Part shown: one piece after another, positions 1 to 6,983 of the stretch
Layout: the number at the start of each line of letters is the position of its first letter
How positions within the stretch are numbered: position 1 is the first letter of the stretch
Origin: an uncultured Prevotella sp.
Lineage (GTDB): Bacteria; Bacteroidota; Bacteroidia; Bacteroidales; Bacteroidaceae
Assembly (NCBI GenBank): GCA_937880835.1
Contig: CALGRN010000352.1
Location: 1-16,377 of the forward strand
Length of the DNA stretch: 16,377 nt
Reading direction: 5' to 3'
Made by a program: the position numbers and the translations under genes
The notes under the pieces: model-generated
What the model was told of the DNA's origin: nothing
The model's input: the letters and a program-made list of their open reading frames with translations, nothing else
The model's database searches: none

Positions 1-870
1 ATAACGTATATAGTCGTACACCATTTGCTTGTTCAATCCCTGCACATTGTCACCTATTACGTATTGTCCCCATGCTATTTCTTGACGCACTCCCTCTATC
101 ATCATCTCCTTGTAAACATCGACTTTCTCTTCTGTAAACATATCCGGCTCTTCTTTTTTCAATTCTTGTATGATGTTTCGGAATAGCCAAAGATGTGTAT
201 TTTCGTCGCGGTTAATGTATCTTATCTCTTGTGCCGATCCCGACATCTTACCGTTTCGGCTTAGATTATAAAAGAACATAAATCCGCTGTAAAAGTATAT
301 TCCTTCGAGAATGAAGTTCGCTATGCATGTCTTTATAAGCGAATAAATGTCTCCTTTTTCTTGAAATTCGTTGTAACAGTCACCGATAAACTTGTTGCGA
401 CGCAGCAAATATTCGTCCGTTTTCCATTGATATAAGATACTGTTTCGTTCCTCCGGGCTGCAAATAGTGTCGAGCATGTAGCTGTAACTCTGGCTATGTA
501 CGCACTCTTGGAATGCCTGTATGTGCAGACAAAGGTTCACTTCGTTAGCCGTTATATATTCGCATAGCGAAGGAAGGTTATTGCTTTGCAGCGAATCAAG
601 AAACACAAGAAAGCTCAATATCTTGTCGTATGCAGTTCGTTCTGCGCTGTTGAGGTGCGGATAATCTTTCATATCCTGTGTCAGATTTATTTCTTCCGGT
701 ATCCAGAAGTTGTTCATCGCCTGTCTGTACCAATCGTTCACCCACTGATAACGCATGTTGTTGAAGTCATTAAGGTTAGTGGTATTACCTCCAATCATGC
801 GTCTCAGGCGTAAGTCTGTGTCTCCTTCGGGATTGAAGAGAGCGTTTTTTTTCAGTTTTATATTATCCAT
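1..870 (-). CDS. nrdB: Ribonucleoside-diphosphate reductase class Ia, beta subunit (R2), 3' end cut by window edge
   Basis: Small subunit of class Ia ribonucleotide reductase. It carries the di-iron/tyrosyl-radical cofactor that starts reduction of NDPs to dNDPs in the cytoplasm. The first 290 codons are present; the C-terminal tail that docks into NrdA lies beyond the left edge. All metal-ligand positions known from E. coli R2 can be placed: D92 in FLDSLQ, E122 and H125 in QECVHSQSY, E189 in ILEGIYFY, and E223 and H226 in RDENTH. The radical tyrosine is present as Y129, seven residues after E122, as in E. coli (E115/Y122), so this is a tyrosyl-radical enzyme rather than a Tyr-less class Ic type. 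The ATG start is 25 nt after the nrdA stop on the same strand, so the two are surely co-transcribed. No frame disruption is seen. Confidence 0.96.
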   Translation of the reverse strand, partial: MDNIKLKKNALFNPEGDTDLRLRRMIGGNTTNLNDFNNMRYQWVNDWYRQAMNNFWIPEEINLTQDMKDYPHLNSAERTAYDKILSFLVFLDSLQSNNLPSLCEYITANEVNLCLHIQAFQECVHSQSYSYMLDTICSPEERNSILYQWKTDEYLLRRNKFIGDCYNEFQEKGDIYSLIKTCIANFILEGIYFYSGFMFFYNLSRNGKMSGSAQEIRYINRDENTHLWLFRNIIQELKKEEPDMFTEEKVDVYKEMMIEGVRQEIAWGQYVIGDNVQGLNKQMVYDYIRY

Positions 871-895
871 TTTATATTTTTGTTTTTATTCTTTT

Positions 896-3403
896 CTATG
901 ATGAACAGCTTTCACACTCTTCCACTTCGAGCGACTTACTGCGTACATAATATATAGTCTTAACGCCGCTTTTCCATGCAAGCAAATATAAATTCAGCAC
1001 TTTTCGCATTGTGAAATCATTGGTAATATACAAGTTTATGCTTTGTGCTTGGTCTATATGTCGTTGCCTTATTCCTGCCGCACGTATGCTCCAAGTCTGG
1101 TCTATTAGATATGCTCCCTTGTATAACCAATACGTTTTGTCGGAAAGATGAGGCGCAACACGTGGCAGCATTGCTCCTCGTTTCTCTTCCAAGAAGAATT
1201 TTTTCATCACAGGATCAACACCTGCGGTCGTTCCTGCAATAATACTTGTGCTGCTTGTCGGTGCTATTGCCAGCAGATAAGCATTGCGCATACCCTGCAT
1301 GCTCACTTTGTTTGCTATGCGTTGCCATTCGTCTGACGTGTAACCACGCTTCTCAAAGTAAGCTCCCGTATGCCAATCGCTGCCGTCAAAACAACCATAC
1401 GAACCTTTTTCTTCTGCTATATCAGAACTTGCTTCCACTGCTGCACGGTTTATTCTGTCAAACACTTCGTCAACGAAAGCAAGATGATTATCGCTTTCCC
1501 ACTTTATTCCGCGCACCGCCAATGCATGATGATAGCCGCTCACACCAAGTCCTATGCTGCGATATTTGCGGTTCGTTATCTGTGCATAGTGCAGCGGATA
1601 GAAGTTCAGATCTATGACATTATCCAATGCACGTACCACAGTTGCCACCTTATCTTTCATCTCTTCCTCGTTCTCCAAAGGCAAATGACCGAGCGAAAGG
1701 CTTGCAAGATTGCATACGACGAAGTCTCCCGGACGTGTCGTTTTAACGACAACGGTATCACCGTCTTGTGTCTTTATTTCGTTTGAAACAGTATCTATGG
1801 GCGACATGTTCTGCGCAATCTCGGTGCATAAGTTAGAGCAATAGATCATGCCTTTGTGTCCGTTGGGATTTGCTCGGTTCACTATATCTCGATTGAACGT
1901 AAACGGTGTGCCTGTTTCCACAACCGAACGAAGCACCAGTCTCACAATATCTTTGATGCTCATCACACGACGTGACAAGCGCATATCATCTATACAATCT
2001 TTGTATTTGCGTTCCCATTCCTCGCCGTAGCAATCTTCCAGACAATAACCTTTTATCGACATGATTTCGTTTGGGCAAAACATGAACCATTGTTGGTTAA
2101 GGTCTTCCTCTGCCATACGCCAGAAAAGGTCGGGATAACACACTGCCGGAAAGATGTCATGTGCTTTCATTCGGTCGTCTCCATTGTTGGTTCTAAGTTG
2201 CAGAAACTCTGGTAAATCCTTGTGCCAGACATCCAAATACACTGCAACAGCACCTTGTCTTACTCCCAATTGGTCAACAGCTACGGCGGTATCATTAACC
2301 AATTTCATCCATCTTATGACTCCTCCTGCCGCGCCTTTGAAGCCCCGTATCTTTCCGCCTGCTGCACGAACTTTGCCGAAGTAAAGCCCCATTCCACCGC
2401 CAAACTTGCTCACCATGGCAAAGTTATCTATGCTTCGGTATATCCCTTCGAGGCTATCGGGGACGGTATCTATAAAACAACTCGACAGCTGATGAAAGGG
2501 TTTGCGAGCATTAGACAGCGTTGGTGTAGCCATTGTCACTTCCAAACGACTCAGCATATCGTAGAACTTGCGCACCCAAAGCATTCTGTTCTTTTTTTCA
2601 TGCAGCGCAATACCAACATACATCTCTTGCACTCGTTCAACAGGTTTCTGCGAATAGGTGCGTATCAGATAGCGTTTATCAAGCAAATCGAGCCCCGAAT
2701 AGTTAAGTAAATGGTTTCTTTCGTGCTGCATGAAGCTTGCAGCCTCTTCTATTTCGCTTTCCGAATAGGCATCTGTTATATATTTTCCGTATAACCGTTC
2801 GTCCGTAAGATAACGCAATTTATCGTAGAAACATCTTATTCCTTCCGTCTCTTCCACATTCTTTATCTCCGCTTCGAGCTTAAAGGAAAGAAGTCGTGCG
2901 GCTATAAATTCCCAGTCGGGAGCTTCCTGCGTGGTCATCTCTACGGCAGCTTTTATAAGCGCAGAGAGTTTCTCCTGTCTTTTCATACCGTGTTTTACGA
3001 AACTTCCGAACTTGTCTGCGAGCAACGAAATGCTGTATTCACTGCCTTTAAAATCGTTCACAATGCCTTTCAGCACTTCTGTCAAAGCCTCGTCGTCTAT
3101 CTCCTCTGCTATGCTGTTGAGTGACTTTCTTTGCTCCGTTCGTTGCCATCTGAAAAGAATGTAGCTCTTCGCTTCGTTGTAGAAACCGTTGCTCATCAGA
3201 CACTGTTCCACTTCATCCTGAATGCTTTCCACATTGCGTTTGCTCGGCGTATCTTTTATGATGTTCTCCACTGTCTCAACCATTGAGTAGAGTTTGAACT
3301 CATTCACCGGTTGCTTCGTGCTTGCGAAGCTCTTTCTTATGGCAACGGCAATCTTCTCTTTGTCATACTTTTCGACCGTGCCATTTCTTTTGGTAATTTC
3401 CAT
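896..3403 (-). CDS. nrdA: Ribonucleoside-diphosphate reductase class Ia, alpha subunit (R1)
   Basis: Catalytic large subunit of class Ia ribonucleotide reductase, 835 aa. It partners with NrdB just downstream. An N-terminal ATP-cone (about residues 1-90, opening MEITKRNGTVEKYDKEKI) implies dATP/ATP activity control. Catalytic residues can be mapped on E. coli NrdA: redox pair C309 and C564 (in FVVCNLASLS), thiyl-radical C526 with N524 and E528 in SNLCTEI, radical-transfer tyrosines Y818/Y819 in KTIYYVRS, and the C-terminal shuttle cysteines C830/C833 in ECESCSS. It is longer than the E. coli protein (761 aa). The frame stays open upstream to a GTG at 3448. I chose the ATG at 3403 because it begins the ATP-cone directly and GTG is the weaker codon; the longer form would add 15 residues of no recognisable type. 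The stop is TAG at 896-898. Confidence 0.96.
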   Translation of the reverse strand: MEITKRNGTVEKYDKEKIAVAIRKSFASTKQPVNEFKLYSMVETVENIIKDTPSKRNVESIQDEVEQCLMSNGFYNEAKSYILFRWQRTEQRKSLNSIAEEIDDEALTEVLKGIVNDFKGSEYSISLLADKFGSFVKHGMKRQEKLSALIKAAVEMTTQEAPDWEFIAARLLSFKLEAEIKNVEETEGIRCFYDKLRYLTDERLYGKYITDAYSESEIEEAASFMQHERNHLLNYSGLDLLDKRYLIRTYSQKPVERVQEMYVGIALHEKKNRMLWVRKFYDMLSRLEVTMATPTLSNARKPFHQLSSCFIDTVPDSLEGIYRSIDNFAMVSKFGGGMGLYFGKVRAAGGKIRGFKGAAGGVIRWMKLVNDTAVAVDQLGVRQGAVAVYLDVWHKDLPEFLQLRTNNGDDRMKAHDIFPAVCYPDLFWRMAEEDLNQQWFMFCPNEIMSIKGYCLEDCYGEEWERKYKDCIDDMRLSRRVMSIKDIVRLVLRSVVETGTPFTFNRDIVNRANPNGHKGMIYCSNLCTEIAQNMSPIDTVSNEIKTQDGDTVVVKTTRPGDFVVCNLASLSLGHLPLENEEEMKDKVATVVRALDNVIDLNFYPLHYAQITNRKYRSIGLGVSGYHHALAVRGIKWESDNHLAFVDEVFDRINRAAVEASSDIAEEKGSYGCFDGSDWHTGAYFEKRGYTSDEWQRIANKVSMQGMRNAYLLAIAPTSSTSIIAGTTAGVDPVMKKFFLEEKRGAMLPRVAPHLSDKTYWLYKGAYLIDQTWSIRAAGIRQRHIDQAQSINLYITNDFTMRKVLNLYLLAWKSGVKTIYYVRSKSLEVEECESCSS

Positions 3404-3491
3404 AAGATATGAAGATAAAATCTGTTTTAATTTGTTTTTGTGTTGCACTGTCTCGTTGAGTCAGCACATACATAAAAGAATTATTTTGCAA

Positions 3492-3524
3492 CAAAGGTAC
3501 GAATTAATATTTTTAAACGAGAAA
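3492..3524 (-). promoter_or_regulatory. Bacteroidota-type promoter of nrdAB
   Basis: Read on the minus strand, a perfect -7 box TACCTTTG (3499-3492; consensus TAnnTTTG) is preceded by TTTC (3524-3521; consensus TTTG, one mismatch) with a 21-nt spacer. Transcription would start near 3485, giving a leader of roughly 80 nt to the ATG at 3403. The same TACCTTTG box is used in front of the HU-like gene in this window. No clear operator or riboswitch-like structure is seen in the leader. Confidence 0.65.
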
Positions 3525-3600
3525 CAATTTGTAATTATTTCAATAACAACATGCTTGTTAGGTATGTTTTGATATATGCCGTTATTGTTTCTGTAATTAA

Positions 3601-3730
3601 GAATTTATTTTACAATGCTCAGAAAACAATACGTCTCGGCTGCAAAACGCATAATCGGTCGCAAAAACGCAAAAAACATAAAAGGCTGATAGTCAGAATA
3701 TTGAAGGCGAACCGTAATCTTCTTGTTTTT
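3601..3730. other. Leader of repeat element A, related to 6575-6704
   Basis: This non-coding stretch directly precedes palindrome array A. Aligned without gaps to the sequence before array B, 59 of 87 positions match between 3644-3730 and 6618-6704. Shared blocks include AAAACGC, ATCGGT, AAAGGnTGAT, GTAAT and GTTTTT just before the first unit. Weaker similarity runs outward to about 3601/6575 (GAAnTTnTTTTAC). The distance from AAAACGC to the first palindrome unit is 87 nt in both copies. No credible gene is present. Parts such as TGATAGTCAGAATATTGA at 3687 look like worn-out 22-bp units, so the leader may itself be an older part of the array. Confidence 0.6.
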
Positions 3731-3840
3731 TAAAAGCATAACTTTTACATCGCAAAAGGATAGCTTTTGAATTCCGGAAGAAGTTGTTTTGCATGACAAA
3801 AACATAGAAAAAGAATTGCAAAACAATAACTTTTGCATCT
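3731..3840. repeat. Array A of 22-bp phased palindromes (five units)
   Basis: Five units start at 3731, 3753, 3775, 3797 and 3819, each exactly 22 bp apart. They read TAAAAGCATAACTTTTAC, CAAAAGGATAGCTTTTGA, CGGAAGAAGTTGTTTTGC, CAAAAACATAGAAAAAGA and CAAAACAATAACTTTTGC, separated by 4-nt spacers atcg, attc, atga, attg, atct. Units 1, 2 and 5 are good palindromes with a 5-nt centre; units 3 and 4 are decayed but stay in register. A sixth, poorly preserved unit may start at 3841 and run into the terminator of the neighbouring operon. The array lies between that terminator and the nrdAB promoter, outside both transcription units. Confidence 0.8.
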
Positions 3841-3844
3841 CGAA

Positions 3845-3896
3845 AATAAAAAAACAGCTTCCTTGAAAGCATTTTTTCACTTTACGGAAGCTGTTT
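3845..3896 (-). terminator. Intrinsic terminator of the lipoprotein-sigma factor operon
   Basis: Arms AAACAGCTTCC (3852-3862) and GGAAGCTGTTT (3886-3896) form a perfect 11-bp stem with a 23-nt loop. On the minus strand the stem is followed by a T-rich run (TTTTTTTATTTT), the signature of an intrinsic terminator for transcripts arriving from the gene ending at 4025. The 128 nt between that gene's stop and the hairpin hold no gene I can support. Confidence 0.8.
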
Positions 3897-4024
3897 CGTT
3901 GTTTTCTTTACTTGTAATAATTCTGACAATTACAAGATTAAATCAAGAAGTTGAATATATGTTTTCGACATTGCTTTTTTTATTTTTTGCATGGCAAAAC
4001 GATGCATGAATCTCTGCCGAAGTT

Positions 4025-4441
4025 TTACGTCTGTTTGTATTTTATTATTATAGTAATTTTCATTTCGCTGTATGCATTGTTTATGTTATCATGTTTCAGC
4101 ATATAGATACGGTGTGCCTTAGCGTTCTGAGTCGTAAGAATCATTGTCGTGGAATCTTCTTCTCGCTTTTCACGAAAATCCCCTTTCGATGCCTCTTTCT
4201 TGAAAGCCGATATAAATTTTTTATAATTCACGCCCGACATTTCAAGCACCTTGACAACCTTCATCACCTTTCTTGTTTTCGGATCGCGTTCAACTGCCGA
4301 AGTAAACGTGCTGCTTCCTACGGTGGAATATTGTTCCACAAGAGCATCTATACTGTTCTGTGCCCATGCGCAGGCAATCGTCCCGATGAACATAATCAAT
4401 GCTATAAGTCTTTTTCTCATCATATACCGTGCTGTTTTCAT
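4025..4441 (-). CDS. Small secreted protein of the sigma-factor operon (DUF5024-like)
   Basis: Product of 138 aa with an N-terminal signal peptide: basic MKTARYMMRKR, hydrophobic LIALIMFIGTIAC, and likely cleavage after AWA near residue 27. The mature part of about 110 aa opens NSIDALVEQYSTVGSSTF and contains a DPKTRKVMKVVKVLE segment. This resembles the uncharacterised Bacteroidota family DUF5024 as I remember it; DUF4252, which occupies similar operons, is the main alternative. No catalytic motif is seen. It is the last gene before the terminator at 3845-3896 and lies 65 nt after the membrane protein gene upstream. A periplasmic role in sensing, or as a sigma-factor target, is inference from context only. 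The start could also be M7 or M8, which would leave the signal peptide intact. Confidence 0.75.
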   Translation of the reverse strand: MKTARYMMRKRLIALIMFIGTIACAWAQNSIDALVEQYSTVGSSTFTSAVERDPKTRKVMKVVKVLEMSGVNYKKFISAFKKEASKGDFREKREEDSTTMILTTQNAKAHRIYMLKHDNINNAYSEMKITIIIKYKQT

Positions 4442-4506
4442 TCTTTATTAAAGTTACATTAAAACCTTTCCTTGTCAATAAGCGGAACTTCATTTGAAGC
4501 CTGTTT

Positions 4507-5025
4507 TCATTCATTCAGAATATCGCTCATACGTTTTCTTTCGTCAGGATCGCTTATGCTTTGGAGCAATTCCTGTTCCGCATCGGTTACGGTATTGTTT
4601 TCTGCCACTTTCTTTTCTATACGATCTGCATCCCCGAGAGTCTTTATCACGTTATCTTTTATCTTCGATGGGTCGTCTATACGTTCTCCTTTCACTATCA
4701 TATAGCTGCCTTCGTGATAGCTCGCAAACTGCTTTTCAGCATGTATATTGCGCATTATTCCTATCGAAACAACAAACAAAACGACTGCTGCAACGGCTGT
4801 TGCCACGCGCCAGAAGATATTGAACTTTCGCGCTTTATGCTTGGTTTCGGCATCATCGAAGGCAACTGCATTGAAGTCGCAGAACATCTCCCGATACTGC
4901 AAAAGCTCTTCCGGCACATCGCAGTTGTTGAAGAATTGGTATAGCGTTTCCTCCTCTTTCAGCGATGTTTCACCGTCCATAAACCTTTCAATAAGATTTC
5001 TTATATAGTCAATGTTCATAATCAT
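4507..5025 (-). CDS. One-pass membrane protein in anti-sigma position
   Basis: Product of 172 aa with an acidic helical N-terminal domain (about 1-60, with IERFMDGETSLKEEE), one transmembrane helix (about 70-91) and an extracytoplasmic C-terminal part of about 80 polar residues. The ATG at 5025 overlaps the TGA of the sigma gene as ATGA, which fits translational coupling; a second ATG at 5019 is the alternative. Topology and position after an ECF sigma gene suggest it binds the sigma factor with the cytoplasmic domain. The short DGETSLKEEE-type start is common in Bacteroidota proteins at such loci. There is no HxxxCxxC zinc-binding anti-sigma motif, so an anti-sigma role is inference. Confidence 0.8.
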   Translation of the reverse strand: MIMNIDYIRNLIERFMDGETSLKEEETLYQFFNNCDVPEELLQYREMFCDFNAVAFDDAETKHKARKFNIFWRVATAVAAVVLFVVSIGIMRNIHAEKQFASYHEGSYMIVKGERIDDPSKIKDNVIKTLGDADRIEKKVAENNTVTDAEQELLQSISDPDERKRMSDILNE

Positions 5026-5492
5026 TTCTCTGCATATTTGTCTCTTACAGCCTGTCGTGCTCTGCTTAACGACTTCCTTATTGCCGCTTCCGAGCATCCG
5101 GTCATTGCAGCAATGTCGCTTATTTCCATTCCTTGAAGATGCCGCAACCTCAGCACCGTCTGCTGCGCGGAAGGCAGTTTATCGACTATCTTCATCATTC
5201 TTTCTATCTGTTCGTGCCGTTCCTGCACGGCATCTTCGCATACAATGTCCGGCATAATGATGCCTGCCGTATGCTTACGGCGTCGTATCCGGTCTATACA
5301 GAGGTTTCTGACGAGAGTTCTCGCAAGCGCATCTATCGGCATTTTCAGTTCGTTGCACATTGTCCATAGCTTCATCATGGCATCCTGCACGATGTCTTCC
5401 GCCTCGTCGGCATCATTCAAATACCGTCCGGCTTCGTTGTTCAACCGCGCTCTAAGGCGGCTTGCTTCTCTCTTATACTCCTCTGTTGTCAC
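5022..5492 (-). CDS. ECF-type RNA polymerase sigma factor
   Basis: Product of 156 aa with the two-domain ECF layout. Sigma-2 spans about residues 1-72 and includes the core-binding DADEAEDIVQDAMMKLW segment and NLCIDRIRRRK. Sigma-4 spans about 100-152, with KLPSAQQTVLRLRHLQGM and a helix-turn-helix EISDIAAMTGCSEAAIRKSL that contacts the -35 region. The linker is about 30 aa. No ATG fits: the first in-frame methionine (M39) is inside region 2. The start is therefore the GTG at 5492, 9 nt after the stop of the lipoprotein gene. It overlaps the next gene by 4 nt. The group of ECF factor and its regulon cannot be told from sequence alone. Confidence 0.92.
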   Translation of the reverse strand: MTTEEYKREASRLRARLNNEAGRYLNDADEAEDIVQDAMMKLWTMCNELKMPIDALARTLVRNLCIDRIRRRKHTAGIIMPDIVCEDAVQERHEQIERMMKIVDKLPSAQQTVLRLRHLQGMEISDIAAMTGCSEAAIRKSLSRARQAVRDKYAEK

Positions 5493-5501
5493 TCTGTTTC
5501 G

Positions 5502-6359
5502 TCAGAAGTTGTTAAGCTCTTTCGTATCCATTTTAGACACACCGCTTGAGTCTATCGTCGTTTTATCTGCCGTTCCGCTTATCTTGCATTTTGAAACACC
5601 GCTGCTTTGGGCTTCCAGTTTCTCGCAATCCACATTGATGTCGATGTTTCCTACACCGCTTACGTCAATGTAGGCATACTTGCCTTTGAATTTGGCATTA
5701 ATCTTTCCCGAGCCCGACATGTCCAGAGATAACCTGTCTGCATTAATGTTCATTTGGTTTGAATTAACCCCCGAACAGTCTAATTTCACATCCGTTGCCT
5801 CGACGTTGCATTTTATATTGCCTACGCCCGATGTATCCAAGTCGAACGTTTTGCATTTTATATTGCCGGCGTTGAAGTTTGAAACACCCGAGCAATCTAA
5901 CTTGAAATTGTCCGAATTGAAATCTCCTGCATTAAAGTCGCATACTCCGCTTATGTCAAGCATGTTCAAATGCGGCGATGTTATGTTGATAACAGGTTTT
6001 TCATTGCCATTGTTTGTTTCGTTTATGAGGTTACGCTTAGCCACTATATGCAGTATTCCCTTGTCCACATATATGTCGAGGCGGTCTATACGTTCTCTTG
6101 TTCCGACAATCTCAACGTCATATTTGTTGCCCTGTTTATAGTTTACAATGATGACATCAGAAACGTCTATGCCATTGAAGTTGCTTAGTTTCAGAGTTTC
6201 TCTCACATTGTCTTTCGATTGCCTTTTGTCTTTTGCAACGGTGCTTTCCGTTCCTTTTCGAGCACCTTTGTAATAGTTTGAAACTTCTTGAAAGTCCTTG
6301 CAAGATGCGAATGTAATACCGCAAACTAAGGAAATAATGATAAAAAGATTTCTTTTCAT
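5502..6359 (-). CDS. Putative lipoprotein with head-GIN (DUF2807) beta-helix domain
   Basis: Product of 285 aa. A lipoprotein signal peptide ends at C20 (GITFASC-KDF). A polar linker (about 21-58) leads to a DUF2807 head-GIN domain, which starts with LSNFNGIDVSDVIIVNY and continues as a right-handed repeat fold. Eight rungs carry an SG(V/S) signature: DISGV, DCSGV, DTSGV, DCSGV, DMSGS, DVSGV, QSSGV and DSSGV, about 19-24 residues apart. The family is Bacteroidota-specific and is described as a putative adhesin-like or envelope domain of unknown function. It is the first gene of an operon with an ECF sigma factor, so it may be an envelope sensor or load of that system. The KD right after the lipid-anchored cysteine faintly resembles surface-export signals of Bacteroidota lipoproteins; this is not firm. 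Confidence 0.88.
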   Translation of the reverse strand: MKRNLFIIISLVCGITFASCKDFQEVSNYYKGARKGTESTVAKDKRQSKDNVRETLKLSNFNGIDVSDVIIVNYKQGNKYDVEIVGTRERIDRLDIYVDKGILHIVAKRNLINETNNGNEKPVINITSPHLNMLDISGVCDFNAGDFNSDNFKLDCSGVSNFNAGNIKCKTFDLDTSGVGNIKCNVEATDVKLDCSGVNSNQMNINADRLSLDMSGSGKINAKFKGKYAYIDVSGVGNIDINVDCEKLEAQSSGVSKCKISGTADKTTIDSSGVSKMDTKELNNF

Positions 6360-6519
6360 ATCTGTAATGTTTTAAATTAATATTATCTTTCCGGAACGTT
6401 ACGTCAACGGCAGTGCATCAGAATAGCATAAATGCCTGCATCTATTTGCAGCTGATGTCTTGCGCCTGTCGTCGTTACACGTTTCAATGATATTACGAAG
6501 AAAGAGTCTTTTTGTGACA

Positions 6520-6549
6520 CAAAAATACGAAAAAAATAAATAAAGGAAA
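6520..6549 (-). promoter_or_regulatory. Possible promoter of the lipoprotein-sigma factor operon
   Basis: On the minus strand a -7 box TATTTTTG (6527-6520) fits TAnnTTTG. The best -33 candidate is TTTC at 6549-6546 with an 18-nt spacer, a little short. The leader to the ATG at 6359 would be about 155 nt. No closer TAnnTTTG box is seen. If the sigma factor controls its own operon, the true promoter could instead be an ECF-type site that I cannot recognise. The stretch 6360-6519 holds no supportable gene. Confidence 0.35.
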
Positions 6550-6574
6550 GAAAAAATTAAAGAATGAACATTCG

Positions 6575-6704
6575 GAACTTCTTTTACTACATCGTGAAAT
6601 ACATTCGTTTTCGTGATAAAACGCCTCATCGGTAGCAAGAAAATGAAAAAGAACAAAGGGTGATAATAACACCCTTAAAAACAGACAGTAATATACCCGT
6701 TTTT
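6575..6704. other. Leader of repeat element B, related to 3601-3730
   Basis: Non-coding copy of the leader found before array A; 59 of 87 positions match without gaps over 6618-6704. It ends in GTTTTT immediately before the first CAAAAG unit, as in A. It lies between the divergent promoters of the lipoprotein operon and leuS. It contains a small inverted repeat (6656-6676) that the A copy lacks. Confidence 0.6.
6656..6676. repeat. Small inverted repeat inside leader B
   Basis: Arms AAGGGTG (6656-6662) and CACCCTT (6670-6676) pair perfectly around a 7-nt A/T loop. An A-run follows it on the plus strand and no T-run follows on either strand, so a terminator role is doubtful. The equivalent place in leader A (3682-3702) keeps AAAGGnTGAT but not the second arm. 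Confidence 0.5.
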
Positions 6705-6792
6705 CAAAAGTTATCCTTTTGCATCATGAAAGGATAACTTTCACAGCGCAAAAGGATAGCTTTTAGGATGCAAAAGGATAACTTTTGAAATG
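6705..6792. repeat. Array B of 22-bp phased palindromes (four units)
   Basis: Units start at 6705, 6727, 6749 and 6771, exactly 22 bp apart. They read CAAAAGTTATCCTTTTGC, TGAAAGGATAACTTTCAC, CAAAAGGATAGCTTTTAG and CAAAAGGATAACTTTTGA, with 4-nt spacers atca, agcg, gatg, aatg. Unit 1 has the TTATCC orientation and units 2-4 the GGATAA/GGATAG orientation, yet the register is kept. Unit 2 shows matched changes in both arms (TGAAAG and CTTTCA), so its palindrome is preserved. The array lies about 100 bp before the leuS promoter. Confidence 0.85.
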
Positions 6793-6887
6793 CACGCATA
6801 TAATAACGGTTCTGAAACAATGCCGTATCGTGCCTGTGTATTAAAAACGGATAAAAGCAGACGGGCATGACACTAATAATCGAAATA

Positions 6888-6919
6888 TTCGTTTTTTTTG
6901 TTTTAAACGATTATCTTTG
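6888..6919 (+). promoter_or_regulatory. Probable promoter of the leuS operon
   Basis: A -7 box TATCTTTG (6912-6919) fits TAnnTTTG. The sequence 20 nt upstream is TTCG (6888-6891), one mismatch from the -33 TTTG. Transcription would start near 6925, giving a leader of about 59 nt to the ATG at 6984. No T-box-like or other leader regulation is visible; T-boxes are rare in this phylum. Confidence 0.55.
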
Positions 6920-6983
6920 CAGATTATTAATGATACATACGGTGTCGTGATGTTCAGAAAAGAAAAAATAAAGAAATAGCAAT

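Noticed and set aside
3404..3448. Longer nrdA starting at GTG 3448
   Set aside because: The extra 15 residues match nothing in the family and an ATG directly starts the ATP-cone. The longer start remains possible because the promoter lies upstream of both.
3731..3840. CRISPR array
   Set aside because: Spacers are only 4-5 nt, repeats are palindromic and only 17-18 bp, and no cas genes are present.
3605..3880. 91-codon minus-strand frame with Cys/Phe-rich translation
   Set aside because: Much of it is a translation of the 22-bp palindrome array (KLLFC / KLSFC strings). The 22-bp step shifts frame each unit, and the 3' part overlaps a terminator.
6399..6656. 85-codon minus-strand frame upstream of the lipoprotein gene
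   Set aside because: It spans the likely promoter and repeat leader B, and its product is low-complexity Phe/Leu-rich sequence with no family features.
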